Shown in pieces: positions 35,663 through 46,183 of a stretch of 64,000 nt of DNA (positions are counted from its first letter, which is position 1; each line of letters starts with the position of its first letter). The notes under the pieces were generated by a model. It saw only the letters and a list, made by a program, of their open reading frames with translations. It ran no database searches and was not told where the DNA came from. Made by a program: the position numbers and the translations under genes. This stretch comes from Marisimplicoccus sp964437815 (GTDB taxonomy: Bacteria; Bacteroidota; Bacteroidia; Flavobacteriales; Flavobacteriaceae), in assembly GCA_964437815.1 (NCBI GenBank), contig CAYTIE010000002.1, forward strand, positions 1 to 64,000, written 5' to 3'.

Positions 35663-36895
35663 ATGGAAAATATAGCACTAATAGAATCGTTTTCGGAATT
35701 TAAAGACGAAAAATTTATTGATAGAGTAACTTTGATGGTTATTCTTGAAGAAGTATTTAGAAATACTTTAACAAAGCAATTTGGTACTGATGAAAATTTT
35801 GATATTATTATTAACCCTGATAAAGGAGATCTTGAGATTTGGAGAAATAGGATTGTTGTTGAAGATGGAAAGGTAGAAGATCCTAATGCAGAAATTGAGC
35901 TTAAAGATGCAATTAAAATTGAACCTGATTTTGAAGTTGGTGAAGAAGTTTCGGAAGAATTTAAACTTATAGATTTAGGTAGAAGAGCTATACAAAGTTT
36001 GAGACAGAATCTTGTTTCAAAGGTTTTCGAACATGATAGTAATAATATTTATAATCAATTTAAAGATAGGGTTGGTGAAATTTTTACTGCTGAAGTACAT
36101 CATATTAGAAGCAGGGAAGTTATTCTACTTGATGATGATGGCAATGAATTAATCCTTCCTAAGGATAGACAAATACCAAAAGATTTTTTTAGAAAAGGTG
36201 ATAATGTTAGAGGAGTTATAGAAAGTGTTGAGTTACGAGGTAATAAACCTAGAATTGTTTTTTCAAGAACCTCGCCTCTATTTCTTGAAAAATTATTTGA
36301 GCAAGAAATACCTGAAGTTTTTGACGGTTTAATTACAATTAAAAAAGCTGTAAGAATTCCAGGAGAAAAAGCTAAAGTAGCTGTTGATTCTTATGATGAT
36401 AGAATAGATCCTGTTGGAGCTTGTGTTGGAATGAAAGGTTCAAGAATTCATGGAATTGTTAGAGAACTTGGAAATGAAAATATTGATGTAATAAATTATA
36501 CAAATAATACTCAGCTTTTTATAACTAGGGCTCTTAGTCCAGCTAAAATAAATACATTGAAAATCGATGAAGAGGAAAAAAGAGTGCAAGTTTTTCTCGA
36601 TCCAGATGAAGTCTCTAGAGCAATAGGTAAAGGAGGATATAATATTAGACTTGCTGGAAAATTAACAGGATATGAAATTGATGTTTATAGAGAAGGAGCT
36701 GAAGAGGATGTTGAATTAAGAGAATTTAGTGATGAGATTGATGATTGGGTTATTGAGGAATTCAGAAAAGTTGGCCTTGATACAGCTAAGAGTATTCTTG
36801 AACTAGAAGCAGAAGACCTAATTAAAAGAACTGATCTTGAAGAAGAAACCGTAATGGATGTCCTTAAAATTTTAAAAGAAGAATTTGAAGATTAG
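35663..36895 (+). CDS. nusA: transcription elongation/antitermination factor NusA
   Basis: The 410-residue RNA polymerase-binding factor modulates pausing, termination and antitermination. The N-terminal domain spans ~1-130, then an S1 domain (~135-200), two KH domains with AVDSYDDRIDPVGACVGMKGSRI (the conserved KH1 entry, residues ~243-265) and IGKGGYNIRLA (KH2). No long acidic repeat domain follows; a short helical segment ends the protein, as in other Bacteroidota. Its upstream neighbour is tRNA-Gln, not rimP. It precedes infB by 16 nt in one operon. A terminator-like leader hairpin may allow autoregulation. Confidence 0.96.
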   Translation: MENIALIESFSEFKDEKFIDRVTLMVILEEVFRNTLTKQFGTDENFDIIINPDKGDLEIWRNRIVVEDGKVEDPNAEIELKDAIKIEPDFEVGEEVSEEFKLIDLGRRAIQSLRQNLVSKVFEHDSNNIYNQFKDRVGEIFTAEVHHIRSREVILLDDDGNELILPKDRQIPKDFFRKGDNVRGVIESVELRGNKPRIVFSRTSPLFLEKLFEQEIPEVFDGLITIKKAVRIPGEKAKVAVDSYDDRIDPVGACVGMKGSRIHGIVRELGNENIDVINYTNNTQLFITRALSPAKINTLKIDEEEKRVQVFLDPDEVSRAIGKGGYNIRLAGKLTGYEIDVYREGAEEDVELREFSDEIDDWVIEEFRKVGLDTAKSILELEAEDLIKRTDLEEETVMDVLKILKEEFED

Positions 36896-36911
36896 ATTAT
36901 AAATTATATAT

Positions 36912-39416
36912 ATGCCAGGACCAATTAGGTTAAATAAAGTATTAAAAGAATTAAATATCTCTTTAGATAGAGCAGTTGAATTCCTTAGTTCCAAGGAAAT
37001 TAAAATTGATGCTAGGCCAACCACAAAAATTGATCAGAAAGTTTATGATTTACTATCAGATGAATTTGAGGTATATAAATCAGAAAAAGATGTTCTAGAT
37101 AAAATAAATACTCAAAAAAGAAAAGAAATTGAGGCTAAAGAAATGCTTGAGAACAAGGATAATCTAGAAGAAACTAAAAAAAAGAATGATGAAAATCAAA
37201 AATTAAAGGAACCAAAAGAGCAAAATAAATTAGATCAAAGTAATGAACATTCAGAAAATTTTGAAAGAGAGAAAAAAGATAAAAAATCGAATAAAATAGA
37301 GACTAAATTCCAAAAACTTTCTGGACTTAAGAAAACGGGTGAGACTGTAGACTTGAAATCTATTGAAAATGATAAAAAAGAAAATCCTTCAGAGGATTCG
37401 AAGAAACGAAGAAGAAAAAGAATAAGTAAAGGGGGGATAAAGGATAAAAAAGAAGGCTTAGATAAGTCAAAACCTAATTTTAAAAAAAACAAAAATACTA
37501 ACTTAAAAGTTGAGCCTAGTGATGAAGAAATACAGAAGCAAGTAAGAGAAACACTTGAAAAACTTCAGGGAAGTACTAAGTCAAAAGGAGCTAAACATAG
37601 AAAAGATAAGAGGGATCAAAGGAAGCAGAAGACAGAAGAGGAAATTGAGAAAAAAGAAAAAGAAAGTAAAAAAATACAAATTACTGAGTTTATTACTGTA
37701 GGAGAGATAGCATCTCTTATGGAAATAACTTCTAATGAAATAATTTCTGCCTGTATGGGTCTTGGTATAATGGTTACTATGAACCAAAGACTTGATGCTG
37801 AAACTTTAACTATTGTTGCTGATGAGTTTGATTATGAACTTGAATTTGTAAAATCAGATTTAGAAGAAAAAATTGAAGAACAAGAAGAAGAAGAAGGGTC
37901 ATTAGAGAAACGTCCTCCAATAATTACGGTGATGGGTCATGTTGATCATGGAAAAACTTCTTTATTAGACTTTATAAGGAAATCAGATATTACAAAAGAT
38001 GAATCAGGTGGAATAACCCAACATATTGGAGCTTATTCAGTTGAGGTAAATGAATCTCAAAAGATAACTTTTTTAGACACACCTGGTCATGAAGCTTTTA
38101 CTGCAATGCGAGCAAGAGGTGCCCAAATAACTGATATTGTCATCATCATTATTGCTGCTGATGATGATATTATGCCACAAACAAAGGAGGCAATTAGTCA
38201 TGCCCAAGCTGCTGGTGTTCCTATGATATTTGCAATTAATAAGATTGATAAAGAGAATGCAAATCCAGATAAAGTTAAAGAATCATTAGCTTCGATGAAT
38301 CTTCTTGTTGAGGATTGGGGAGGTAAAATTCAATCACAAGATATTTCAGCAACATCTGGTAAAGGGGTTGATCTCCTTTTAGAAAAAGTTCTTTTAGAAT
38401 CTGATGTAATGGATTTAAAAGCTAATTCTGCAAAACGTGCAACAGGTACAGTTCTTGAAGCTTATCTTGATAAAGGCAGAGGTTATGTATCAACTATTTT
38501 GGTACAAAATGGTAGTTTATCTATCGGAGATTATATCTTGGCAGGAAAAAATAGTGGAAAGGTTAAAGCTATGTTTGATGAATCTGGAAAAATACTTCAG
38601 GTTGCCTCACCTTCAACTCCTGTATCTGTACTTGGGCTAGATGGTGCACCTCAAGCCGGAGATCCTTTTAAAGTTATTGAAGATGAAAAAGAAGCTAAGC
38701 AAATAGCGGCGAAAAGAACACAACTTGTAAGAGAACAAACTGTAAGAACTCAGAAACATATCACTTTAGATGAAATTGGAAGAAGAATAGCGATTGGGGA
38801 TTTTAAAGAAATGAATGTAATAATAAAAGGTGATGTAGATGGTTCTGTAGAAGCTTTAACGGATTCATTCCAAAACCTTTCAACTGAGGAAGTTCAAGTT
38901 AATATTATTTTTAAAGGTGTTGGAGCAATTACTGATTCTGACGTTCTGTTAGCCTCAGCTTCTGAGGCAATTATTATTGGTTTTAATGTTCGCCCAACAG
39001 ATAGTGCTAGAAAAATTTCTGAAAAGGAACAAGTTGATATAAGATCATATTCAATAATATATGATGCAATAAACGATTTAAAAGATGCAATGGAAGGATT
39101 ATTGTCACCTGATATGAAGGAGGAAGTAATAGGCTCAGCAGAAGTACGAGATATTTTTAAAATATCTAAATTAGGTACTATAGCTGGCTGTATGGTTACT
39201 TCTGGAAAAATTACAAGAAATTCTGGTGTAAGAGTTATTAGGGAAGAAAATGTAATTTTTGATGGTAGCCTGTCTTCTCTTAAGAGGTTTAAAGATGATG
39301 TAAAAGAAGTAACAAAGGGTTTTGATTGTGGACTTCAAATCTTAGATTTTAATGATGTTCAGGCAGGTGACTTAATTGAAAGTTATCAAGAAATTGAGAT
39401 AAGAAAAAAGTTATAA
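36912..39416 (+). CDS. infB: translation initiation factor IF-2
   Basis: The 834-residue GTPase places initiator tRNA on the 30S subunit. The N-terminal IF2_N module (residues 1-55) is followed by a very charged Lys/Glu linker (~60-240), a second IF2_N-like module, then the G domain with GHVDHGKTS (~residue 341), DTPGHEAF and NKID, and domains II-IV. Length is shorter than in many flavobacteria, mainly because of the linker. Its stop overlaps that of the convergent SPOR gene by 6 nt. Confidence 0.97.
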   Translation: MPGPIRLNKVLKELNISLDRAVEFLSSKEIKIDARPTTKIDQKVYDLLSDEFEVYKSEKDVLDKINTQKRKEIEAKEMLENKDNLEETKKKNDENQKLKEPKEQNKLDQSNEHSENFEREKKDKKSNKIETKFQKLSGLKKTGETVDLKSIENDKKENPSEDSKKRRRKRISKGGIKDKKEGLDKSKPNFKKNKNTNLKVEPSDEEIQKQVRETLEKLQGSTKSKGAKHRKDKRDQRKQKTEEEIEKKEKESKKIQITEFITVGEIASLMEITSNEIISACMGLGIMVTMNQRLDAETLTIVADEFDYELEFVKSDLEEKIEEQEEEEGSLEKRPPIITVMGHVDHGKTSLLDFIRKSDITKDESGGITQHIGAYSVEVNESQKITFLDTPGHEAFTAMRARGAQITDIVIIIIAADDDIMPQTKEAISHAQAAGVPMIFAINKIDKENANPDKVKESLASMNLLVEDWGGKIQSQDISATSGKGVDLLLEKVLLESDVMDLKANSAKRATGTVLEAYLDKGRGYVSTILVQNGSLSIGDYILAGKNSGKVKAMFDESGKILQVASPSTPVSVLGLDGAPQAGDPFKVIEDEKEAKQIAAKRTQLVREQTVRTQKHITLDEIGRRIAIGDFKEMNVIIKGDVDGSVEALTDSFQNLSTEEVQVNIIFKGVGAITDSDVLLASASEAIIIGFNVRPTDSARKISEKEQVDIRSYSIIYDAINDLKDAMEGLLSPDMKEEVIGSAEVRDIFKISKLGTIAGCMVTSGKITRNSGVRVIREENVIFDGSLSSLKRFKDDVKEVTKGFDCGLQILDFNDVQAGDLIESYQEIEIRKKL

Positions 39417-39800
39417 TTCATCATTTTTTAATATAAACGCACCACGAAATTTTCTTTTTATTTTTTCCAGGTTTATTGAAGCATCAATTATAGTTTTAAA
39501 ATTTCCAACTCTTACCTTATAGTTTGGTGTTTCAAATATTAAGCTAGTTTTTATTTCTTTAAATTCTTCAGAAAAAGCTTTTGATATAGAGTCTGCTTCT
39601 TTCAAATCTCCATAATAGATTTGAATAGTATAAAAACTCGATTCAAAAATTTTTTTATTATAATCTGTCTTTAATCTTAATAGTTTATAAATAGAAGAAT
39701 CTTGATTTATTAATTGATTATTTTCTTGACCAATTAAAGGACTGGTAATAAACAAAAACAAATAAAATAATTCGATAATTTTAATTCTTTTAAACGTCAT
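39411..39800 (-). CDS. SPOR-domain protein
   Basis: The 129-residue exported protein has a signal peptide (to about SPLIGQ) and, from residue ~55, a SPOR domain (YTIQIYYGDLKEADSISKAF ... YKVRVGNF). SPOR domains bind denuded glycan strands of peptidoglycan, often at the division site. The position between infB and the act genes is a standard flavobacterial order. A minus-strand -7 box TAACTTTG lies at 39815-39808, so the transcript may start almost at the ATG. Confidence 0.85.
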   Translation of the reverse strand: MTFKRIKIIELFYLFLFITSPLIGQENNQLINQDSSIYKLLRLKTDYNKKIFESSFYTIQIYYGDLKEADSISKAFSEEFKEIKTSLIFETPNYKVRVGNFKTIIDASINLEKIKRKFRGAFILKNDEL

Positions 39801-39807
39801 CTAATCT

Positions 39808-39815
39808 CAAAGTTA
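39808..39815 (-). promoter_or_regulatory. -7 box next to the SPOR gene start
   Basis: The minus strand reads TAACTTTG, ending 7 nt before the ATG (39800). Initiation 4-7 nt downstream would give a leader of zero to a few bases. No TTTG is seen at -33. Confidence 0.45.
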
Positions 39816-39896
39816 CTAAAATGAAATAATTTGTTATTTAGAATGATTCTAAAGTAATCAATTGTTTAATTTAGAGTTTGTAAAGTGGGGTTTATG

Positions 39897-39996
39897 NNNN
39901 NNNNNNNNNNNNNNNNNNNNNNNNNNNNNNNNNNNNNNNNNNNNNNNNNNNNNNNNNNNNNNNNNNNNNNNNNNNNNNNNNNNNNNNNNNNNNNNN
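39897..39996. other. 100-N scaffold gap inside actA
   Basis: Exactly 100 N. The flanking bases do not repeat each other, so unlike the first gap this one probably hides real sequence: the signal peptide of ActA and perhaps its start codon. An ATG stands at 39894-39896, directly at the gap edge. Confidence 0.85.
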
Positions 39997-41199
39997 TTTT
40001 TTGGTCTCTCTCAAGATGCTGATGTTGATCTAGGTAAAAAACTTTTTAATACTAATTGTGCTGCATGTCATAAGTTAAATAAGAAAGCTGTGGGTCCTGC
40101 TTTATCAGGTGTTACTGAAAAATATGATAAGCAATGGCTTTATGATTGGATAAGAAATGGAAGTCAAATGCTTAAGGATGAAGATCCTCAAGCAATTGCA
40201 ATTTGGGAAGAATACAATAGAAGTGTAATGACCTATTATCCTCAATTTTCTGAAGAGGATATTGATAATATTCTTGCCTATACAAATTATACTCCTCCTG
40301 CTCCTACTTTAACTGCAAATTCAAATCAAAGTGTTCAGCAAAATTCATCTGGCATTTCAACTGATTTAATTTTAATCGTTACAACCATTGTGTTTCTGAT
40401 TCTAGTTACAATGCTTTTCCTAGTTCAAAGAACATTATTAAAAATTGCCAAGGCCAGTGGAGTTGATATAGAACCAAAAACAAAAAAAACATTACCACCA
40501 TTGTGGAAAGCTATAGTAAACAATCAATTTTTAATGTTTGTTTTAGTAATTGTTTTTTTATTATCAAGTGCATATGGAGTTTTTGGTTATTTAATGCAAA
40601 TTGGGATAGATCAGGGCTACGAACCTATTCAACCTATTCATTATTCTCATAAAATTCATGCTGGAGCGAATCAAATTGAATGTAAATATTGTCATTCTTC
40701 TGCTAGAGTTTCTAAACACTCAGGAATACCTTCATTAAATGTTTGTATGAATTGTCATGAATATATTTCAGAATATAATGGAGAAGAAGATCTAGAGAAT
40801 GGATATACTAAAGACTTTTATACAAATGAGATTAAAAAATTATACTATGCTGTTGGATGGGATGAGGAAAATCAGATCTATACAGGAAAGACTAAACCCG
40901 TAAAATGGGTAAGAATTCATAATCTTCCAGACTTTGTATATTTTAACCACTCTCAACATGCAGAGGTGGCTAAAATTGAATGCCAGACTTGCCATGGACC
41001 AGTTGAAGAAATGGAGATTATGTATCAATATTCTCCATTAACAATGGGATGGTGTATTGATTGTCACAGAGAAAGTAATGTTGATAAATCAAATGAGTAT
41101 TATGAGAAAATACATGAAGAGCTTTCAAAAAAATATGGTGTTGAGAAACTAACTGTAGCCCAACTTGGAGGAATAGAATGTGCAAAATGTCATTATTAG
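39997..41199 (+). CDS. actA: alternative complex III subunit A, fused mono- plus pentaheme cytochrome c (5' end in gap)
   Basis: About 400 residues are visible; the start and signal peptide fall in the N-gap. The first domain is a class I cytochrome c with CAACH and a distal Met near AIWEEYNRSVMTYY. A proline-rich linker and a membrane helix (~residues 120-145 of the visible part) lead to a second helix and then five more heme motifs: CKYCH, CMNCH, CQTCH, CIDCH and CAKCH. This mono-plus-pentaheme fusion is typical of Bacteroidota ActA, which passes electrons from quinol oxidation outward. It opens the act-cox operon. Confidence 0.9.
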   Translation, partial: FFGLSQDADVDLGKKLFNTNCAACHKLNKKAVGPALSGVTEKYDKQWLYDWIRNGSQMLKDEDPQAIAIWEEYNRSVMTYYPQFSEEDIDNILAYTNYTPPAPTLTANSNQSVQQNSSGISTDLILIVTTIVFLILVTMLFLVQRTLLKIAKASGVDIEPKTKKTLPPLWKAIVNNQFLMFVLVIVFLLSSAYGVFGYLMQIGIDQGYEPIQPIHYSHKIHAGANQIECKYCHSSARVSKHSGIPSLNVCMNCHEYISEYNGEEDLENGYTKDFYTNEIKKLYYAVGWDEENQIYTGKTKPVKWVRIHNLPDFVYFNHSQHAEVAKIECQTCHGPVEEMEIMYQYSPLTMGWCIDCHRESNVDKSNEYYEKIHEELSKKYGVEKLTVAQLGGIECAKCHY

Positions 41200-41208
41200 A
41201 AAAATAAG

Positions 41209-44200
41209 ATGCAGAAGGTAAAAAAATATTGGAAGGGATTAGAACAACTAAAAGTTCAAAGCGACATAGTAGATAAGCTAGAGCAAAATGAATTTGTTGA
41301 AGAAATTCCACTAGAGAAATCAGAGGATCAAAGTTCTTCAAGAAGAGATTTCTTAAAATATCTTGGATTCAGTACAGCAGCAGCAGCAATTGCAGGATGT
41401 GAGGGACCGGTAATTAAGTCTGTTCCTTATGTTGTCAAACCAGAACAGATTATTCCAGGAGTTGCAAATTATTATGCTACAGCTATTGCTGATGGAAATG
41501 ACTTTAGAAGTATAATTGTTAAAACTCGAGAAGGTAGACCCATAAAAATTCAAAATAATAAGGAAGCAAAGTCGTTTAATTGTTCTAATGCTAGAGTTAA
41601 TGCATCTGTATTAGATTTATATGATACATATAGAGTTCAAGGCCCTAAGATTAATGGAGACTATGTTTTATGGGATGACTTCAATAATAAAGTAAGACAG
41701 GATCTTGAAAATTTAAGTAACGAGAATAAAAGGATTATACTTCTTACTGAAACTAACTGTAGCCCAACTACAAAACTAATCTTAGATAGATTTATAAATA
41801 AGTATAACAACATTGAACATATTCAGTATGATGCTATTTCAAACTCTTCAGCTTTGGATGCTTTTGAAAATATATATGGAGTAAGAGCTCTGGCTGACTA
41901 TGACTTTTCAAAAGCAGAAACAATAGTTTCTTTAGATGCAGATTTTTTATCTGACTGGCAAGGTGGAAGTTATTCACCTGGTTGGTCTAAACAAAGAGTC
42001 CCAAATAAGAATAATAATAATTCAATGTCATATCATATACAGTTTGAATCTAATATGACACTTACTGGTGCTAATGCGGATAATAGAGTACCAGCTAATC
42101 CTTTAAATCTTAAAAAGATATTATCACATATCTACTCTAGGTTATCAGGTGAATCAATTAATGGCTCCCTTAGTCCAGAGTTAGATAAATATGTAAATAT
42201 ATCTGTAGATAAACTCAAATATTCTGGAACAAAATCTGTTTTAATCTCTGGGATTGACGATGTGCATTCACAAGAAATAGTTCTAATGATAAATACTTTA
42301 TTAAAAAGTGAAGTTATCGATATTGAATCACCTAGACTAATAAGAAAGGGTAGGAATAGTGATTTGTTAAATATGATGAAGGATTTAAGGTCTGGAAAAA
42401 TTTCTGGAATGATTACATCAGGAGTTAATCCAGCATACTCTCTTCCAGAATCTGAAGAATTTTTAAAAATTTTTAAAGACTTAGAATTTACTCTTTCATT
42501 TAGCATGAAAGAAGATGAGACTTCAAGATTTGCAAAATTCCTTGGGGCTACATCTCACTATCTTGAATCTTGGGGAGATTATGAGTTTAAAACAGGACAC
42601 TATTATCTAGCCCAACCAACTATAAGACCACTTTTCGATACTAAACAATTTCAAGATGTAATTTTGTCTTTACTTGGAGAAAGTACAAATTTTTACGATG
42701 AGATTAAATCAAATTGGAAAAATAATATCTTATCTTCTGGTAAGACCTGGGGTAAATCACTTCAAGATGGATTTTTCTATAATTATCGTAAAGCCCAATT
42801 ATATAATAACAGTAAAAAAGTAAATCTAAATTCACCATATGCAGAGACTGTAAATGAATTTTCTCTAGTATTATATCCTAAGATTGGTTTGGGAGATGGT
42901 CAAAGAGCTTCGAATCCTTGGCTTCAAGAATTCCCTGACCCAATAACCAGAGTTACTTGGGACAATTATTTGACCTTATCAATCGCTGATGCTAAAAAGC
43001 TTAAATTAAAAAATTATAATGTTAACAATGGTGCTTTAAATGGAAGTTATGCAAAAATAACTTTAAATGGAAAAGAACTAATAGCACCTGTTATTATTCA
43101 ACCAGGTCAAGCTTCTGGAACAATTGGCCTATCATTTGGTTATGGTAAAAAATATGGAATGAGTGATGAAATGAAGGTAGGAATTAATGCTTTTAAGTTA
43201 TATAATAATTTTAATAAAATACAGAATGTTAAGATTTCAAAGGTTAAAGGTGATCACGAGTTTGCTTGTATTCAACTCCATAATACAATGATGGGGAGAG
43301 ATGAAATAATAAAAGAAACTTCACTTGAAATTTTTAATTCAAAAGATAAGTCTTATTGGAACCCTACTGTAATGGTTTCAAAGAACCATATTGAAACAAA
43401 GGTAACTTCTCCAGAAGTTGACATTTGGAGAGATTACGACAGATCGATAGGCCACCATTTTAATTTGTCTATAGACTTAAATGCATGTAATGGTTGTGGA
43501 GCATGTGTTATTGCATGTCATGCTGAAAATAATGTCCCTGTTGTTGGAAAAGAAGAAGTTCGAAGGTCCAGAGATATGCATTGGATAAGAATCGATAGAT
43601 ATTATTCATCAGAAGGAACTATTCAAGAAGATATAAAAGCTGCTGAAGAAACCAGTGGATTTAGAAGCTATAAATCTACATTAAATAATTTGGAGAAAGC
43701 TGCAGAAAATCCTCAAGTTGTATTTCAACCAATATCATGTATGCATTGTAACCATGCCCCTTGTGAGACAGTTTGCCCTGTTGCAGCAACTTCACATGGA
43801 AGACAGGGTCAAAATCAAATGACTTATAATAGGTGTATTGGTACTAGATATTGTGCAAACAATTGCCCATATAAGGTCAGAAGATTTAACTGGTTTACCT
43901 ATGCAGATAATGAAGAGTTTGACTACAATATGAATAATCCTCTTGGAAAAATGGTATTAAATCCTGATGTTAATGTTAGGTCTAGAGGTGTTATGGAAAA
44001 ATGTTCACTTTGTATCCAAATGACACAGAAAGTAATTCTTGATGCAAAGAGGGATGGAAGAAAAGTAAAAGATGGGGAATTCCAAACAGCATGTTCGGAA
44101 GCATGTGCAGATGGAGCAATGGTCTTTGGAGATGTTAATGATGAGGAAAGTAAAATCAAAAAGGTTGAAGCAGGTGATAGAACATATAGGGTTCTTGAAA

Positions 44201-44262
44201 GTGTTGGTACAAAACCTAATGTGATTTATCAAACAAAAATTAGAAATAATATTAAAATATAG
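41209..44262 (+). CDS. actB: alternative complex III subunit B, molybdopterin-oxidoreductase-like iron-sulfur protein
   Basis: The 1017-residue periplasm-facing subunit has a TAT-like leader inside the protein, SSRRDFLKYLGFSTAA followed by a lipobox-like AIAGC. A molybdopterin oxidoreductase-like domain follows (no cofactor is expected in ActB), then a four-cluster ferredoxin domain near residues 755-975: CNGCGACVIACH, CMHCNHAPCETVC, CIGTRYCANNC and CSLC with CSEAC. It relays electrons between ActC/F and the cytochromes. It starts 9 nt after actA. Confidence 0.95.
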   Translation: MQKVKKYWKGLEQLKVQSDIVDKLEQNEFVEEIPLEKSEDQSSSRRDFLKYLGFSTAAAAIAGCEGPVIKSVPYVVKPEQIIPGVANYYATAIADGNDFRSIIVKTREGRPIKIQNNKEAKSFNCSNARVNASVLDLYDTYRVQGPKINGDYVLWDDFNNKVRQDLENLSNENKRIILLTETNCSPTTKLILDRFINKYNNIEHIQYDAISNSSALDAFENIYGVRALADYDFSKAETIVSLDADFLSDWQGGSYSPGWSKQRVPNKNNNNSMSYHIQFESNMTLTGANADNRVPANPLNLKKILSHIYSRLSGESINGSLSPELDKYVNISVDKLKYSGTKSVLISGIDDVHSQEIVLMINTLLKSEVIDIESPRLIRKGRNSDLLNMMKDLRSGKISGMITSGVNPAYSLPESEEFLKIFKDLEFTLSFSMKEDETSRFAKFLGATSHYLESWGDYEFKTGHYYLAQPTIRPLFDTKQFQDVILSLLGESTNFYDEIKSNWKNNILSSGKTWGKSLQDGFFYNYRKAQLYNNSKKVNLNSPYAETVNEFSLVLYPKIGLGDGQRASNPWLQEFPDPITRVTWDNYLTLSIADAKKLKLKNYNVNNGALNGSYAKITLNGKELIAPVIIQPGQASGTIGLSFGYGKKYGMSDEMKVGINAFKLYNNFNKIQNVKISKVKGDHEFACIQLHNTMMGRDEIIKETSLEIFNSKDKSYWNPTVMVSKNHIETKVTSPEVDIWRDYDRSIGHHFNLSIDLNACNGCGACVIACHAENNVPVVGKEEVRRSRDMHWIRIDRYYSSEGTIQEDIKAAEETSGFRSYKSTLNNLEKAAENPQVVFQPISCMHCNHAPCETVCPVAATSHGRQGQNQMTYNRCIGTRYCANNCPYKVRRFNWFTYADNEEFDYNMNNPLGKMVLNPDVNVRSRGVMEKCSLCIQMTQKVILDAKRDGRKVKDGEFQTACSEACADGAMVFGDVNDEESKIKKVEAGDRTYRVLESVGTKPNVIYQTKIRNNIKI

Positions 44263-44265
44263 TAT

Positions 44266-45654
44266 ATGTCATCACACTATGAAGCACCTATAAGAAAACC
44301 TTTGATTGCAGGAGATAAGAGCTATCATGACATATCTACTGATATTGCAAGTCCCATGGAAACGCCTCCAAATCGAGATTGGTGGATTGCTTTTACAATT
44401 GCACTAATTGCTTTTTTATGGGGTGTTGGATGTATAATTTATACTATAAGTACTGGAATTGGAACATGGGGATTAAATAAGACAGTTGGTTGGGCCTGGG
44501 ATATTACAAATTTTGTCTGGTGGATAGGTATTGGACATGCAGGTACATTAATTTCAGCTGTATTACTATTATTTAGACAGAAATGGAGAATGGGTATTAA
44601 TAGATCAGCAGAAGCTATGACAATTTTTTCTGTGATTCAAGCTGGATTATTTCCAATTATCCACATGGGTAGACCATGGCTAGCATATTGGATGTTCCCA
44701 CTACCTAATCAATTCGGGTCATTATGGGTCAACTTTAATTCCCCATTACTTTGGGATGTTTTTGCAATTTCAACTTATCTTACTGTATCATTGGTTTTCT
44801 GGTGGACAGGACTTCTTCCTGATTTTGCAATGATTAGAGATAGAGCTGTTAAACCTTTTCAAAAGAAAATATATAGTTTGGTTAGTTTTGGATGGTCTGG
44901 AAGAGCAAAAGATTGGCAAAGATTTGAGGAAGTCTCTCTTGTATTAGCGGGTCTGGCTACACCTCTAGTTCTATCAGTTCACACAATTGTATCATATGAT
45001 TTTGCTACATCAGTTATTCCTGGATGGCATACAACTATTTTTCCACCTTATTTTGTGGCAGGAGCAATTTTTTCTGGTTTTGCAATGGTTCAAACATTAT
45101 TGATTATAACGAGAAAAGTTTTAAAACTTGAAAGCTATATCACACTTCAGCATATTGAGTTAATGAATATAATTATTATGATAACAGGATCGCTAGTAGG
45201 ATGTGCATATATTACAGAACTATTTATTGCTTGGTATTCGGGAGTAGAATATGAGCAGTTTGCATTTTTAAATAGAGCAACTGGACCATACTGGTGGGCA
45301 TATTTCTTTATGATGACTTGTAATGTTGTCTCCCCACAAATAATGTGGTTCAAAAAGATTCGAACTAGTATAATAGTTTCATTTATAATCTCAATCGTTG
45401 TTAACGTGGGAATGTGGTTTGAGAGATTTGTCATTATAGTAACATCTCTACATAGAGATTACTTACCATCATCTTGGACAATGTTTTCTCCTACATTCAT
45501 AGATATTGGAATTTTTATTGGAACTTTAGGATTCTTTTTTGTTCTCTTTTTATTGTATGCAAGAAGTTTTCCTGTTATAGCTCAAGCTGAAGTTAAGAGC
45601 ATATTAAAGTCATCAGGAGAAAAATATAAAAAATTAAGAGAAGATCATGAGTAA
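44266..45654 (+). CDS. actC: alternative complex III subunit C, NrfD-like membrane protein
   Basis: The 462-residue NrfD/PsrC-family integral membrane protein has about ten helices and provides the menaquinol site. N-terminal cytosolic segment SHYEAPIRKPLIAG is followed by the conserved GVGCIIY and WGLNKTVGWAWDITNFVWWIG regions. The acidic and His residues of the third helix area (GIGHAG) match the family. It overlaps actD by 8 nt. Confidence 0.95.
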   Translation: MSSHYEAPIRKPLIAGDKSYHDISTDIASPMETPPNRDWWIAFTIALIAFLWGVGCIIYTISTGIGTWGLNKTVGWAWDITNFVWWIGIGHAGTLISAVLLLFRQKWRMGINRSAEAMTIFSVIQAGLFPIIHMGRPWLAYWMFPLPNQFGSLWVNFNSPLLWDVFAISTYLTVSLVFWWTGLLPDFAMIRDRAVKPFQKKIYSLVSFGWSGRAKDWQRFEEVSLVLAGLATPLVLSVHTIVSYDFATSVIPGWHTTIFPPYFVAGAIFSGFAMVQTLLIITRKVLKLESYITLQHIELMNIIIMITGSLVGCAYITELFIAWYSGVEYEQFAFLNRATGPYWWAYFFMMTCNVVSPQIMWFKKIRTSIIVSFIISIVVNVGMWFERFVIIVTSLHRDYLPSSWTMFSPTFIDIGIFIGTLGFFFVLFLLYARSFPVIAQAEVKSILKSSGEKYKKLREDHE

Positions 45655-46183
45655 AAATAACTTGCACGTATTATTTGATGATGATGATATTCTTTTAGAA
45701 GCTATCAGAAAGATAAAAGAGAAAAAATATCACATCAATGAGGTATACACTCCGTTTCCGGTACATGGCCTTGATAAAGCTCTCGGACTTGCACCAACTA
45801 GGATTTCTATTGCAGCTTTTATCTATGGATGTCTTGGTTTTACAGTTGCAATATTAATGATGAACTATATGATGATAGTTGATTGGCCACAAAACATTGG
45901 AGGTAAACCAAGTTTCTCATTTATTGAAAACATGCCTTCATTTGTTCCAATAATGTTTGAGATGACGGTTTTCTTTGCTGCACATTTGATGGTTCTAACT
46001 TTTTATATGAAATCTAAATTGTGGCCATTTAAGAAAGCAGAAAATCCAAACCCATCAACAACTGATAACATGTTTTTAATAGATATGGAATCGGGGGATG
46101 ACTTAAATAAATTGAAAGTTTTTTTGAAAAAAACTGGAGCAATCTCAATAGAAGTAATTGAAAAAAATGATAATGAGAAATAA
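45647..46183 (+). CDS. actD: alternative complex III subunit D (DUF3341)
   Basis: The 178-residue protein belongs to DUF3341: a cytosolic N-terminal part (VYTPFPVHGLDKALGL), two membrane helices (about residues 55-80 and 100-120) and a C-terminal ferredoxin-like fold. It is a structural subunit of complex III with no cofactor. It overlaps actC and actE. Confidence 0.94.
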   Translation: MSKNNLHVLFDDDDILLEAIRKIKEKKYHINEVYTPFPVHGLDKALGLAPTRISIAAFIYGCLGFTVAILMMNYMMIVDWPQNIGGKPSFSFIENMPSFVPIMFEMTVFFAAHLMVLTFYMKSKLWPFKKAENPNPSTTDNMFLIDMESGDDLNKLKVFLKKTGAISIEVIEKNDNEK

